Notes: generated from the letters alone by a model not told the origin. Shown: positions 25,564 to 34,534, counted from the first letter of the stretch. The stretch: DNA of 64,000 bases from Ramlibacter lithotrophicus (GCF_012184415.1 NZ_VTOX01000002.1:711237-775236), one strand, 5' to 3'. Made by a program: numbers and translations.

Positions 25564-26877
25564 ATGGCCGTTCGACAGTCCAGCAACAGACCACTTCCGA
25601 CCGTGCCCGAGAGCGAACTCAATGCGACCGTGCCGGCCCTGGCGGCCGCCCTGGCCGTGGGCCTCGTCGTCGGCCTGGAACGCGGCTGGCGCAACCGGGA
25701 GCTGCCCGAAGGCGGGCGCGTCGCCGGCCTGCGGACCTTCGCGCTGATCGGGCTGCTGGGCGGCGCGCTCGCCGTGCCCGGCTTGCCCGACCTGTGGGCC
25801 GGGGTCGGACTGGCCGGCGTGGCCCTGCTCTTCGCCGTCTCCTGGCAGCCCTCGGCGAGCGCCGCCGGCAGCCTGAGCATCACCACGGCGATCGCGGCAC
25901 TGGCGACCTTCGCGCTGGGCGCGCTCGCCGCGCGGGGCCACGCCGTCGTGGCACTCGCCGCTGCCGTGGTGGTGGCCCTGCTGCTGGACCTGAAGGAGGA
26001 ACTGCACGGCTGGCTGCGGCTCATGCAGCCCGAAGAGCTCAACGCGGTCCTGCAGCTGGGAGTGCTCTCGGCGGTGATCCTGCCGCTGCTGCCCGACGAG
26101 GGATACGGTCCCTACAACGCCATCAATCCGTTCAAGCTGTGGCTCGCCGTCATCCTGGTGGCGGCGCTGTCGCTGCTGGGCCGCGTCGCGTCGCGACTGC
26201 GCGGCGAGCAGCAGGGCCTCCTGTGGGTGGGCCTGCTCGGCGGCCTGGCCTCCTCCACCGCCGCCTCGCTCTCGCTGTCACGCGTCGCGCGCACCGAGCC
26301 GCGCCTCGGGCTGCCCGCCTCGGCCGCGATCGTGGCGGCCTCCGGCGTGATGTTCCTGCGCATGGCGGTGGTGATCAGCGCGCTGGAGCCGGCGCTGGCG
26401 CCGCGGCTGGGCGGCTATCTCGTGGTCCTGGGGATCACCACCTTCGGCGCCGCTGCCCTGCTGTGGCGCCGCCGGGACCGCGGCGACGACGCGACGGTGC
26501 CGGCTCAGGCCAGGCTCTTCGACCTGGGCACGGCCGTGGGCTTCGGCGTGGCGCTGGGCGTGATCGCCGTGCTGGTTCGCGCCGGCAAGGAAGGCCTGGG
26601 CGACGCCGGCATCTTCGCGGTGGCGTTCCTGTCGGGGCTGGCCGACGTCGACGCGATCGTCATCTCCGCCGTGCAGATGCACGCGCAGGAAGAACTGGGC
26701 GCCGCCGCCACGGCCACGGCGATCCTGCTGGCGGCGCTGGCCAACATGGTGGTCAAGGGCGGCATGGCCTGGACCATCGCCGGCCGCGGCGTCGGCCGCC
26801 GGGTCGCGGCGGCGTTCGGCGCGGTGGCCTGCGTGGGCGTGGCCGCCGCGGCGCTCGCGTCGTTGATCGCCCGCTGA
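25564..26877 (+). CDS. MgtC/SapB N-terminal domain with DUF4010, membrane protein
   Basis: This 437-residue membrane protein has about twelve helices. The N-terminal third is MgtC/SapB-like (ALAVGLVVGLERGWRNRE, then AGLRTFALIGLLGGALA), and the remainder is DUF4010 (LQPEEL-type segment, ALSLLGRVASRLRGEQQGLL, GLLGGLASSTAASLSLSR, FLSGLADVDAIVISAVQM). The proteins are of unknown transport or magnesium-related function. Start: ATG at 25564. The upstream bases overlap a GACAAT box, so the message may be nearly leaderless. Confidence 0.82.
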   Translation: MAVRQSSNRPLPTVPESELNATVPALAAALAVGLVVGLERGWRNRELPEGGRVAGLRTFALIGLLGGALAVPGLPDLWAGVGLAGVALLFAVSWQPSASAAGSLSITTAIAALATFALGALAARGHAVVALAAAVVVALLLDLKEELHGWLRLMQPEELNAVLQLGVLSAVILPLLPDEGYGPYNAINPFKLWLAVILVAALSLLGRVASRLRGEQQGLLWVGLLGGLASSTAASLSLSRVARTEPRLGLPASAAIVAASGVMFLRMAVVISALEPALAPRLGGYLVVLGITTFGAAALLWRRRDRGDDATVPAQARLFDLGTAVGFGVALGVIAVLVRAGKEGLGDAGIFAVAFLSGLADVDAIVISAVQMHAQEELGAAATATAILLAALANMVVKGGMAWTIAGRGVGRRVAAAFGAVACVGVAAAALASLIAR

Positions 26878-26946
26878 GCGGTGCCGGGTTGCACGGCGCG
26901 CGCAGCGACCTATCATCAATACACGCATGGCCTCTGGAGTTGCGCA

Positions 26947-27147
26947 ATGAGCAGCAAGCATCAATCCGCCGAGTCGCCGTATGAAGCCGCGCTGGCCGAG
27001 GAAAGGCTGAAGTGGAAGCGGCTCGACCTGCCGCAGCCGGACGTCAACGAGCAGCTCAAGGCCTGCGCCGAGTGGACCGCGGCGGCCGAACGCGCGCGCG
27101 CGGTTGCACGCAGGATGCAGGAAAACCGCGACGCCAGCCCGGCGTAG
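26947..27147 (+). CDS. small hypothetical protein
   Basis: This 66-residue hydrophilic, helical protein (SPYEAALAEERLKWKRLDLP, then LKACAEWTAAAERARAVARR) is preceded by GGAG 7 bases before the ATG. It contains one Cys and no membrane segment. No family was recognised. It lies 69 bases after the MgtC/DUF4010 gene and may share its transcript. Confidence 0.6.
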   Translation: MSSKHQSAESPYEAALAEERLKWKRLDLPQPDVNEQLKACAEWTAAAERARAVARRMQENRDASPA

Positions 27148-27239
27148 CAGCGCCGCACCCGGTGGCGATCGCTTCAGTTCGCGATGTGACACGCCACCTC
27201 ACCTAGGGAAAGCACCAGCGCTTTCGGGCGGCCGGTCGG

Positions 27240-27269
27240 TTGACGTTCGCCCTGGCAAGTCTCTACCCT
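27240..27269 (+). promoter_or_regulatory. probable promoter of the TAXI-TRAP genes
   Basis: TTGACG (27240-27245) and TACCCT (27264-27269) are 18 bases apart. The leader to the ATG at 27371 would be about 95 bases. The -10 is imperfect, but TTGACG is a near-consensus -35. An upstream CACCTCACCTAGGGAAAG segment may hold a regulator site. Confidence 0.4.
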
Positions 27270-27370
27270 TGGGCCTCCGTGCCGCGGCTCACTGCCGCGC
27301 GCGACAAGAGCAGCCGCGCGCCTTCCGGCGTGCCACTGATTCCGGTCCCAGAACATACGCAGGAGCACCC

Positions 27371-28321
27371 ATGAAGCCAGTGAAGTCCACGAAGATCGTC
27401 CTCGCCGCCGCCGCGGGCCTCGCCCTCGCGCTGCCGGCAGCCGCGCAGCAGGTCACGCTCATGACGGGACCGCAAGGCGGCTCGTGGGTTCCGCTGGGCG
27501 GGGCGCTCAAGCACATGTGGGAGAAGGCCGTTCCCGGGCTGCAGATCCAGCAGACGCCGGGCGCGGGCATCGCCAACGTGCGCGGCGTCGACGAGGGCAA
27601 GGCCCAGATCGGCTTCGCCAACTCCTCGACCACGGTGGACGGACTCGCCGGGCGGGCGCCGTACCCGAAGAAGGTGACGAAGGTCTGCCAGGTGGCCAAC
27701 CTCTATCCGCAGTACTTCCAGGTGGCGGCGCTCGCCGACGCCAAGGTCAACTCGTACGCCGACCTCAAGGGCAAGACCCTCGTGACGCAGCCCAAGGGCA
27801 ACACCGCCGAGGCGCTCACCGCCGAGATCCTCAAGCTCAACGGGCTGTCCTACCAGTCGCTGGCCAAGGCGAACTTCCAGGCCTCCTACACCGACGCGGT
27901 GGCCCTCATGAAGGACGGCCATGCGCAGGTGATGACGCTCGGCACCACCGCCCCCGCTTCGGCCGTGATGGACCTGGCGAGCGCGCGGGACATGAAGCTG
28001 GTGCCGGTGGACGACAAGACGATGGACGCCCTGCGCAAGGAAAACCCGGGCTACCAGAAGCTCACCATCAAGGCCGGGACCTATCCCAAGCAGGACAAGG
28101 ACGTGCCAGTCATCGGGTATTCGACCCACATCGTGGCCGCGTGCGACCTGCCCGAGGATGCCGTCTACAAGATGACCAAGGCGATGGCGGAGAACGTCGA
28201 CGCGATGGCCGCAGTGGTCAAGCCGATCGGCGGCCTCACGCCCAAGGCGATGGCGGCGGACATCGGCATCCCGCTCCACAAGGGCGCGGCGAAGTTCTAC
28301 AAGGAAGCCGGCGCGATCTGA
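27371..28321 (+). CDS. TAXI-family TRAP transporter solute-binding protein
   Basis: This 316-residue periplasmic protein has a signal peptide (about residues 1-25, ending PAAAQQ). The TAXI-type start of the mature domain is VTLMTGPQGGSWVPLGGAL. It also has GKAQIGFANSSTTVDGLAG and the later TMDALRKENPGYQKLTI. It captures a substrate for the fused permease encoded next (1-base gap). TAXI substrates are mostly unknown, and glutamate or other carboxylates have been suggested for some. AGGAG lies 5 bases upstream of the ATG. Confidence 0.9.
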   Translation: MKPVKSTKIVLAAAAGLALALPAAAQQVTLMTGPQGGSWVPLGGALKHMWEKAVPGLQIQQTPGAGIANVRGVDEGKAQIGFANSSTTVDGLAGRAPYPKKVTKVCQVANLYPQYFQVAALADAKVNSYADLKGKTLVTQPKGNTAEALTAEILKLNGLSYQSLAKANFQASYTDAVALMKDGHAQVMTLGTTAPASAVMDLASARDMKLVPVDDKTMDALRKENPGYQKLTIKAGTYPKQDKDVPVIGYSTHIVAACDLPEDAVYKMTKAMAENVDAMAAVVKPIGGLTPKAMAADIGIPLHKGAAKFYKEAGAI

Positions 28322-28322
28322 G

Positions 28323-30260
28323 GTGGCGCACACCCCCGACAGCATTCCGGCCGGCCAGGTCGTTTCCGACGAACTCCCGGCGACGCTGCCCCCCTCGAGG
28401 GCGCTCGCCGTGGTGGTCACGCTCGTGGCCGTGGCCATGTCGCTGTTCCACATGTACGTGGCGGCGTTCGGCCCGCCGGAGGCGTTCATCTTCCGCGGCA
28501 CGCACCTGCTGTTCGCGGTCACCCTGGTGTACCTGCTGTACCCGTTCCGACGCGGGTCCTCGGCCGCATGGCGGGCCGTCGACTTCGCGCTGCTGGCGGC
28601 GGGGTGGAGCTTCATCCTCTACCTCTTCTTCAACTACCAGTACATCATCAACCGCATCATCTACATCGACGACCTCACCGTATGGGACAAGATGTTCGCG
28701 GTGCTGTGCGTGGTGGTGGTGCTCGATGCCACGCGCCGGGTGATCGGCTGGGCCCTGCCGGTCACCGCCATCCTGTTCCTCGCTTACGCCGTCGTCTTCA
28801 CGCAGGTGAAGGGACAGGTGCTGCTCGAACAGCTGTATCTCTCCACGGAAGGCATCTTCGGTTCCACGCTGGGCGTTTCGGCCAGCTACGTGATGCTGTT
28901 CGTGCTGTTCGGCGCCTTCATGGAAAAGAGCGGCACCGGGCAGCTGTTCATGGACTTCGCGATGTCGATCACCGGCCACACCGCCGGCGGCCCGGGCAAG
29001 GTGGCGATCGTTTCGTCCAGCCTGTTCGGCACGGTGTCGGGCAGCGCGGTGGCCAACGTGATGGTCGACGGCCCGATCACGATCCCGCTGATGAAACGCA
29101 CAGGCTTTCGCGCGCCGTTCGCGGCGGCCGTGGAATCGGTCGCCTCCACGGGCGGCCAGATCATGCCGCCGGTGATGGGCGCGGCCGCCTTCGTGATGGC
29201 CGAGTTCCTGGTGGTGCCGTATGCGCAGGTCGCGCTGTGGGCGCTGGTGCCCGCGGTGCTGTACTACATCGGCGTCTTCTTCGCCGTCCACTTCGAGGCC
29301 AAGCGCTACAAGCTCGCCGGGGTGCCGCGATCGCAGCTGCCGCGGTTCTGGACCGTGATGCGGGACCGCGGCCACCTGTTCATCCCCATTCTGCTGGTGC
29401 TGGTGGGCCTGATCCTGGGCTACTCGGCGCCGCTCGCCGCGCTGGTGGCCGCGCTGGCCTGTCTGCCGATCGCGCTGATGCGGGCGACGACGCGGGCCGG
29501 CATCACCTGGCGCAGCGTTCTCGATGCCCTGGTGGACGGCGCGCGCAACACGCTGGCCGTCGCCATGGCCTGCGCGTGCGCCGGCATCGTCATCGGCGTC
29601 GTCACCATCACCGGGCTGGGCATCACCTTCACCGAACTGGTGATCGGCCTGTCCAAGAGCTCGCTGGTGCTCGCGCTGGTGCTCACGGCGATGGCCGGCA
29701 TCATCCTCGGCATGGGCATGCCGACCACGCCGGCTTACATCGTGATGGTGTCGCTGCTGGTGCCGGCCCTGATCAAGCTGGGCGCCGTGACCCCTGCCGC
29801 GCACATGTTCGCGTTCTACTTCGCCGTGCTGTCGGCCATCACGCCGCCCGTCGCGCTGGCCGTGTTCGCCGCGGCCGGGCTGGCCAAGGCCGACATGTGG
29901 CAGTCCGGCTGGGAGGCCGTCCGGATCGCCGCGCCGACCTACATCGTGCCGTTCATGTTCGTCTACGAACCGTCCCTGCTGCTGATCGGCGACTGGCGCA
30001 TCTCCCTGATGGCGTTCCTGTCGGCGAGCATCGGCGTGATGTGCTTTGCCGCCGCGCTGCAGGGCTTCCTGGCGGGACGCGACGCGAAGGTGTGGGAACG
30101 TGTGCTGCTGCTGGTGGCCGCCCTGCTGCTCATCAAGCCGGGCTACATCACGGACGCGATCGGCCTGACGCTGCTGGCCACCGTGTATCTCAGCAACCGT
30201 TTCCTCGGCGCCGGCTCGCGTGCCACGCACCCGGTCGCGGTGGAGAAGACGGCGGAATAG
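28323..30260 (+). CDS. TRAP transporter fused permease (DctQ + DctM)
   Basis: This 645-residue membrane protein begins with a GTG codon immediately after the binding-protein gene. The N-terminal part (about residues 25-150) holds four helices of the small DctQ-like subunit. The rest is the large DctM-like subunit with its paired re-entrant motifs (SGSAVANVMVDGPITIP, ASTGGQIMPPVMGAAAF and GMGMPTTPAYIVM). Such fused permeases normally pair with TAXI binding proteins and use a sodium or proton gradient. The C-terminus carries several extra helices, consistent with the family length. Confidence 0.92.
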   Translation: MAHTPDSIPAGQVVSDELPATLPPSRALAVVVTLVAVAMSLFHMYVAAFGPPEAFIFRGTHLLFAVTLVYLLYPFRRGSSAAWRAVDFALLAAGWSFILYLFFNYQYIINRIIYIDDLTVWDKMFAVLCVVVVLDATRRVIGWALPVTAILFLAYAVVFTQVKGQVLLEQLYLSTEGIFGSTLGVSASYVMLFVLFGAFMEKSGTGQLFMDFAMSITGHTAGGPGKVAIVSSSLFGTVSGSAVANVMVDGPITIPLMKRTGFRAPFAAAVESVASTGGQIMPPVMGAAAFVMAEFLVVPYAQVALWALVPAVLYYIGVFFAVHFEAKRYKLAGVPRSQLPRFWTVMRDRGHLFIPILLVLVGLILGYSAPLAALVAALACLPIALMRATTRAGITWRSVLDALVDGARNTLAVAMACACAGIVIGVVTITGLGITFTELVIGLSKSSLVLALVLTAMAGIILGMGMPTTPAYIVMVSLLVPALIKLGAVTPAAHMFAFYFAVLSAITPPVALAVFAAAGLAKADMWQSGWEAVRIAAPTYIVPFMFVYEPSLLLIGDWRISLMAFLSASIGVMCFAAALQGFLAGRDAKVWERVLLLVAALLLIKPGYITDAIGLTLLATVYLSNRFLGAGSRATHPVAVEKTAE

Positions 30261-30272
30261 CGCCGGCCGGGC

Positions 30273-30491
30273 TCAGCGAGCCTGCTGCTGGCTCGCGGCC
30301 ACGGCCGCGTGGAGCGCGCGCAGGGCGACCTCGGACTGGCGCTGCAGCCTGGTGACCTGCGATTGCAGGACCGCGCGCGCCTTCTCGTCGGAGGCGCCGC
30401 AGCGGCCGGCGATCGCGAGCCGCTGCTGCGCAGCGCCGAGCTGGCTGTAGATACGGCTCCACTCGCTCATCTTTCCGCTTGCTGGCTGCAT
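30273..30491 (-). CDS. small hypothetical helical protein
   Basis: This 72-residue soluble protein is dominated by two helices (SEWSRIYSQLGAAQQRLAI and ARAVLQSQVTRLQRQSEVAL) with an Ala/Gln tail. GGAG lies 7 bases before the ATG at 30491. It is convergent with the TRAP permease gene and ends 12 bases from it. A perfect inverted repeat lies 23-37 bases upstream of its start. No family was recognised. Confidence 0.55.
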   Translation of the reverse strand: MQPASGKMSEWSRIYSQLGAAQQRLAIAGRCGASDEKARAVLQSQVTRLQRQSEVALRALHAAVAASQQQAR

Positions 30492-30513
30492 TTCACACTC
30501 CGGGGATACATCG

Positions 30514-30528
30514 TTTGCAGATTGCAAA
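30514..30528. promoter_or_regulatory. perfect inverted repeat TTTGCA-GAT-TGCAAA, possible operator
   Basis: The repeat has six-base arms around a three-base centre. It lies in the region where a promoter of the small minus-strand gene (start 30491) would be. It could bind a dimeric regulator. No clear -10/-35 pair was identified around it. Confidence 0.35.
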
Positions 30529-30683
30529 GATACCTCTGCCATCGGCGCGACGGTAGCTCCTTCGGCTCGACGAGCCAACGTCCTACGCCCACTTTCGGCC
30601 TCGTCCTACGGCGGCAAGCGGCAGCGAACACGGCAACCCGTGAATTTGCCGCAGGGGCAGCGCACGACGGCGACGCCCGCCCC

Positions 30684-30712
30684 GGCCCCCGGCCCCCGGC
30701 CCCCCGGCCCCC
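30684..30712. repeat. GGCCCCC tandem repeat, G-quadruplex-forming on the minus strand
   Basis: Four units of GGCCCCC (one with an extra C) occur in tandem upstream of the hemerythrin-like gene. The minus strand reads as G-runs of 5 or 6 separated by CC, which is a strong G-quadruplex pattern. The remaining sequence of the 335-base gap 30492-30826 shows an AT-rich patch near 30720-30755 that may hold the promoter; no gene was seen. Confidence 0.7.
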
Positions 30713-30826
30713 GGCGTGGTTTAAGGTCTATTTAGGAATCCGTGAGGCAATTTTTCAGAACGGCGACGCCGCTGCGTTCCTAGACTTCCCGCTCCCCAAT
30801 CCCACCCGGAACGAAAGAGGAAGACG

Positions 30827-31537
30827 ATGAAGATCGATGCCAGGGAACTCGGACAGGTCGCCGCCGTGCAGCCACCGCGATTCGACATGTACGGCGCAAT
30901 CCACAAGGCGATCCGCGCCTTCATGGCCGACACGCTGGTCGCCGTCGGCCGCATGGACGCCGACGACGCGCCCGAAACCGCCCGCACCGCCGACCGCGTG
31001 ATGCAATTGCTGGACTTCTGCAGCTCGCACCTGGCGCACGAGAACGGGTTCGTCCACGCGGCGATCGAGGCCCGCGCGCCCGGCGCCAGTGCCGCGATCG
31101 CGCACGACCACGAGGAACATGTGCACGAGATCGGCCAGCTGGCCGCCGCGGTCGCGGCGCTCGGCGGTGCGCAGGGACCGCAGCGCCACGCGCTGGCCCA
31201 GGCGCTCTACCGGCAGCTGGCCCAGTTCGTCGCCGCCAACTTCCAGCACATGCAGGTCGAGGAGACTGCCCACAACGCGGTGCTGTGGACGCACTACACG
31301 GACGAGGAGCTGGTGCGGATCCACGACGCGCTGGTGGCGTCGATTCCGCCCGAGGAAATGATGGTCACGGCGCGGTGGCTCGTGCCGTTCCTCGCCCCGG
31401 CCGAGCGCGCTGGCCTGCTGGCCGACATCCGGGCCAAGGCGCCGGCACCGGCGTTCGAGGCCCTCCTCGCGGTCAGCCGGCCGCACCTGACGCAGGCCGA
31501 GGACACCAAGCTGGCGCGGGCGCTCAGCCTGCCGTGA
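30827..31537 (+). CDS. hemerythrin-like (HHE) domain protein
   Basis: This 236-residue soluble protein has the His/Glu pattern of a four-helix hemerythrin-like domain: MYGAIHKAIR, HLAHENGFVHAAIE, HDHEEHVHEI and HMQVEETAHNAVLWTHYTDEE. It probably binds a di-iron centre and could sense or store oxygen or nitric oxide. Residues about 180-236 form a helical extension of unknown role. The stop overlaps the end of the convergent GAF-domain gene by 14 bases. An FNR-type regulator is encoded 9 kb away, but no FNR site was seen upstream. Confidence 0.78.
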   Translation: MKIDARELGQVAAVQPPRFDMYGAIHKAIRAFMADTLVAVGRMDADDAPETARTADRVMQLLDFCSSHLAHENGFVHAAIEARAPGASAAIAHDHEEHVHEIGQLAAAVAALGGAQGPQRHALAQALYRQLAQFVAANFQHMQVEETAHNAVLWTHYTDEELVRIHDALVASIPPEEMMVTARWLVPFLAPAERAGLLADIRAKAPAPAFEALLAVSRPHLTQAEDTKLARALSLP

Positions 31538-32861
31538 CCAGCTCCACCGGCCGCTGCACCACCAGCCGGAACCGGCCGCGGCCGGTCTTCTCGATGCGCA
31601 GATCCGGCCCGTGCTCGGCCAGCCGCCGCTGCAGGAGCAGCAGGCGCGCTTCCAGGTTGTCGCTGAAGTCGGGCAGCCGCAGCGCCGGGTCCAGCCGCAG
31701 CTCGCGGTTGCTGAATTCCGTGCGCCCCTGCGCGACGTGCTCCCGCAGCAGCTTGCACAGGATGGCGCCGGCTACCCCCTTGATGAGGTAGCGGTCGTTG
31801 ACGAACACGCTGTCGTTGCTCGGGAAATGGCGCACCGCCAGCGGGGCGCCACGGGTAACGTTGGGCTGCGCCACCGGCGCCGGCGTCTCGGCCGGTTCCT
31901 CGCCCTGCAGCAGTTCGATCGCGGCGCCCAGGTGGCCTGCGATCGCGACCAGCGCGTCCTCGTCCTCGTAGCTGAAGCGCAGGTCGTCGGGGCTCTCAAC
32001 GAACAGCACGCCCAGCAGCCGGCGGGCCCACACGACCGGCACGGCCAGCTGGCTGTGCGGCTCGGACAGCCCCGGATAAGGTATTTCGGTGAGGCACTCG
32101 ACGTCCGGCACCTGCGCCCGCAGGCTGCTGCGCTGCGCATGGCTGTAGAGCGAGGCGCTGGTCATGTAGCCGATGCGCACCGGGCTGCGCTCGCGCGCGG
32201 CCACGCCGATGACGCCCTCGCCCACGGCGATCTCGGAACCCACGCCGGACGTGGCGTAGCCGGCGCTCGCCACCGTGTAGAGGCGCTGCGTCGCCGGATC
32301 GAGCATCAGCACCATCGCATGTCGCACGCCGAGCAGCTCGGCGAGGCTGGACAGCACGGCGGCCAGCGCCTCGTCCAGCGCCGCGCAGCGGGCCAGGCGC
32401 TCGCTGATGCGCCGCACCGCGCCGAGCGTGACGCTGCGAGCCGGCGGCGCCGGCAGCGGATGGCCAGGCACGGCCTCGACCTCCTCCACCTCGTACACGT
32501 CGGAGCCGAGCAGCCGGAACACGCCTTGCATCCCGGCGTGCGACGCGATGCCGGCGAGCTGCGCCTTCATGCCTTCGAACAGTGGTCCGCCGGTCTCGGT
32601 GCGCAGGTAGCGGATCCGCAACCGGTAGAACTGCGCTGTCACCGGGTGCAGCAGCAGCGCGGTCGCGTGCGGGTTGGCCAGGATGTTCTGGCGCGTCTTG
32701 TTGAAAAACTGGAACGACAGCGCCACGTGGCGCTCGTCGACGTAGTACACCTGCGAGATGTACGCGACGTTGGGCATGCCGGCCGCGTCGCAGGTGGCCA
32801 CCACGGCCGGGACGGCGCCTTCGAAGCAGGCGCGGATCTCGCCGAGCGCCGGCCCCGTCAT
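31524..32861 (-). CDS. three-domain PNPOx-like / GAF / winged-helix-like sensor protein
   Basis: This 445-residue protein appears to have three domains. Residues about 1-135 are a pyridoxamine-phosphate-oxidase-like flavin barrel (VPAVVATCDAAGMPNVAYIS, then HVALSFQFFNKTRQNI). Residues about 155-310 are a GAF domain (LAELLGVRHAMVLMLDP, VGEGVIGVAARERSPVRIG and SQLAVPVVWARRLLGVLFVES). Residues about 345-445 resemble a winged-helix output domain (LIKGVAGAILCKLLREHV, FSNRELRLDPALRLPDF, LEARLLLLQRRL). It may be a redox- or flavin-responsive regulator. It overlaps the upstream flavin-fold gene by ATGA, so the two are translationally coupled. Confidence 0.72.
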   Translation of the reverse strand: MTGPALGEIRACFEGAVPAVVATCDAAGMPNVAYISQVYYVDERHVALSFQFFNKTRQNILANPHATALLLHPVTAQFYRLRIRYLRTETGGPLFEGMKAQLAGIASHAGMQGVFRLLGSDVYEVEEVEAVPGHPLPAPPARSVTLGAVRRISERLARCAALDEALAAVLSSLAELLGVRHAMVLMLDPATQRLYTVASAGYATSGVGSEIAVGEGVIGVAARERSPVRIGYMTSASLYSHAQRSSLRAQVPDVECLTEIPYPGLSEPHSQLAVPVVWARRLLGVLFVESPDDLRFSYEDEDALVAIAGHLGAAIELLQGEEPAETPAPVAQPNVTRGAPLAVRHFPSNDSVFVNDRYLIKGVAGAILCKLLREHVAQGRTEFSNRELRLDPALRLPDFSDNLEARLLLLQRRLAEHGPDLRIEKTGRGRFRLVVQRPVELVTAG

Positions 32862-33346
32862 GCCGGGCCAGCCAGTGCTGCGCCAGCCCGCGGTCCCGGC
32901 GTCTGGTCGAAGGCCTGCTCCGGCCGGAAGCTCACGGCCACCACGTCCTCGAGCCGGCACGCGAGCATGGCCCGCGTGAGCTCCGGCGCGAAACCCACCA
33001 GCTCGATTTCGCGCTCCATCGCGGCCAGGTAGCGCGCCAGCTGCGGCTGGTCCAGCGCGTCGGCCTGGCGCAGCGCGGCGCTCGACGCCTTCACCTGGAT
33101 GCTGCGGTGGGTCGACGGCTGCGAGAACACGACGGCGATGCGGCCGTTGGCCGCGATGTCCTGCAGCACCTGCCGCGACTGCGGCCGCGAGAGGTAGACG
33201 GTGATCTCGTCGTCGCCGGGTCCGGCACGGCTGCCGACGGCGCGCATCACGCTCGGCCGCAACTGCGCGTCGCGCGACCCGACGATGACCGACACCCCCC
33301 GCTCGATCATGGCGAGCAGGTCGGCGGGCAGGCGCAGCGGTTCCAT
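32858..33346 (-). CDS. pyridoxamine 5'-phosphate oxidase-fold flavoprotein
   Basis: This 162-residue stand-alone split-barrel protein has RGVSVIVGSRDAQLRPSVMRAVG, VYLSRPQSRQVLQDI and RIAVVFSQPSTHRSIQVK segments, consistent with FMN- or heme-binding members of the fold. It lacks the substrate-specific C-terminal motif of true PdxH, and a proper pdxH is present at 43909. Its overlap with the PNPOx-GAF gene suggests that both proteins work in one pathway, perhaps as sensor and partner. Confidence 0.72.
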   Translation of the reverse strand: MEPLRLPADLLAMIERGVSVIVGSRDAQLRPSVMRAVGSRAGPGDDEITVYLSRPQSRQVLQDIAANGRIAVVFSQPSTHRSIQVKASSAALRQADALDQPQLARYLAAMEREIELVGFAPELTRAMLACRLEDVVAVSFRPEQAFDQTPGPRAGAALAGPA

Positions 33347-33523
33347 GGATGAATGCTAAAGCTCATGCCGGGCGCCCGCATCGAGCGTATCCCGCTTGCA
33401 CGCCGCGATGGGTGCTGATAACGGCGGCGCCCGTTTGGCAAGGGGACTTCCCAGACTGCGGCCGCCGCGTGCGTCAGCTATATTGCTTCGCGCAGTCGGG
33501 CTCGCGCCCGGAAAGCCTTACCC

Positions 33524-34534
33524 ATGATCCGTGCCGCCATCGTGGGCCTGGGCACCTGGGGCCAGAACCTGGTCCGCAGCGTGCAGGGCTCGAGTCCCGC
33601 CATCCAGTTCGTCGCCGCTGCCACCCGCACGCCCGAAAAGTCCCGCGAGTTCGCGCAGTTGCACGGACTGCGGATGCTCCCCGATTACGACGCGGTGCTC
33701 GCCGATCCCGGCGTCGACGCCGTGGTGCTCGCGACCCCGCACTCGATGCACACCGAGCAGATCGTTGCGGCCGCGTACGCCGGGAAACATGTGTTCAGCG
33801 AGAAGCCGCTGGGCCTCGATGCCGCGAGCGCGCAGCGCGCGGCGCAGGCCTGCGCCGACCGCGGCGTGACGCTCGGCGTCGGCTACAACTGGCGCTTCCA
33901 GCCGGCGCTGCAGGCCATCCGGCGCATGATCGACGACGGCTCGCTCGGTCGGGTGCTGCACCTGGAAGGCAACTTCTGCGGTCCGAGCGCGTACCGGTTT
34001 CCCAAGGGCCACTGGCGGCACGATCCCGGCGAGGGGCCGGCCGGCGGCATGACCGGGCGCGGCGTGCACGTGATCGACGCGATGCTGTACCTGGCCGGCC
34101 ACATCGAGCAGGTGACGGCGCAGAGCTTCCGCCTCGCGCAGGACTTCGGCATGGACGACACGACGTCGATGCTGCTGCGGTTCGCCAGCGGCGCCACGGG
34201 TTACCTGGGCACCGTCATCGCCACGCCGGAAACCTGGCGCCTGCAGGTGTTCGGCAGCAAGGCATGGGCCGAGGTCGGCGACGTCGAGCACCTGCATACC
34301 TGGGACCTGAAGGTCTGCACGCTGGATCCGGAAAACGTGACCGTCAAGCAGCGTCCGGTGGTCCACACCTTCGACAAGACGAGTACCGAGCGCGCCGAAC
34401 TCGAACACTTCGCGCGGCATGCCGAGCGGCGGCAACCCATCGTGCTGCCCGGCGGCGACGCCGTCCACAACGTCGCGCTGCTGGAGGCGATCATGGGTTC
34501 CATCAGGAGCGACGCGCCGGTCCGCCTGGCCTGA
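33524..34534 (+). CDS. Gfo/Idh/MocA-family NAD(P)-dependent oxidoreductase
   Basis: This 336-residue enzyme has an N-terminal Rossmann fold (AAIVGLGTWGQNLVRSV), the family motif HVFSEKPLGLDA with the catalytic-region Lys-Pro near residue 95, and GYNWRFQPALQAIRRM. The C-terminal domain is the usual beta-sheet substrate domain. Members act on sugars, inositol or similar polyols, and the substrate here is unknown. It is followed by a Bug-type binding protein, deacetylase and gamma-glutamyltransferase genes, suggesting a catabolic unit. A TATATT box lies at 33479-33484, about 40 bases before the ATG. Confidence 0.85.
   Translation: MIRAAIVGLGTWGQNLVRSVQGSSPAIQFVAAATRTPEKSREFAQLHGLRMLPDYDAVLADPGVDAVVLATPHSMHTEQIVAAAYAGKHVFSEKPLGLDAASAQRAAQACADRGVTLGVGYNWRFQPALQAIRRMIDDGSLGRVLHLEGNFCGPSAYRFPKGHWRHDPGEGPAGGMTGRGVHVIDAMLYLAGHIEQVTAQSFRLAQDFGMDDTTSMLLRFASGATGYLGTVIATPETWRLQVFGSKAWAEVGDVEHLHTWDLKVCTLDPENVTVKQRPVVHTFDKTSTERAELEHFARHAERRQPIVLPGGDAVHNVALLEAIMGSIRSDAPVRLA

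Noticed and set aside
28236..30230. A 664-codon open frame on the minus strand opposite the TRAP permease
   Set aside because: The product is a low-complexity His/Arg/Gln-rich sequence without motifs, while the plus strand encodes a clear permease.
32858..33346. A second pdxH
   Set aside because: It is shorter and lacks the substrate-binding C-terminal motifs; the gene at 43909 is the genuine pdxH.
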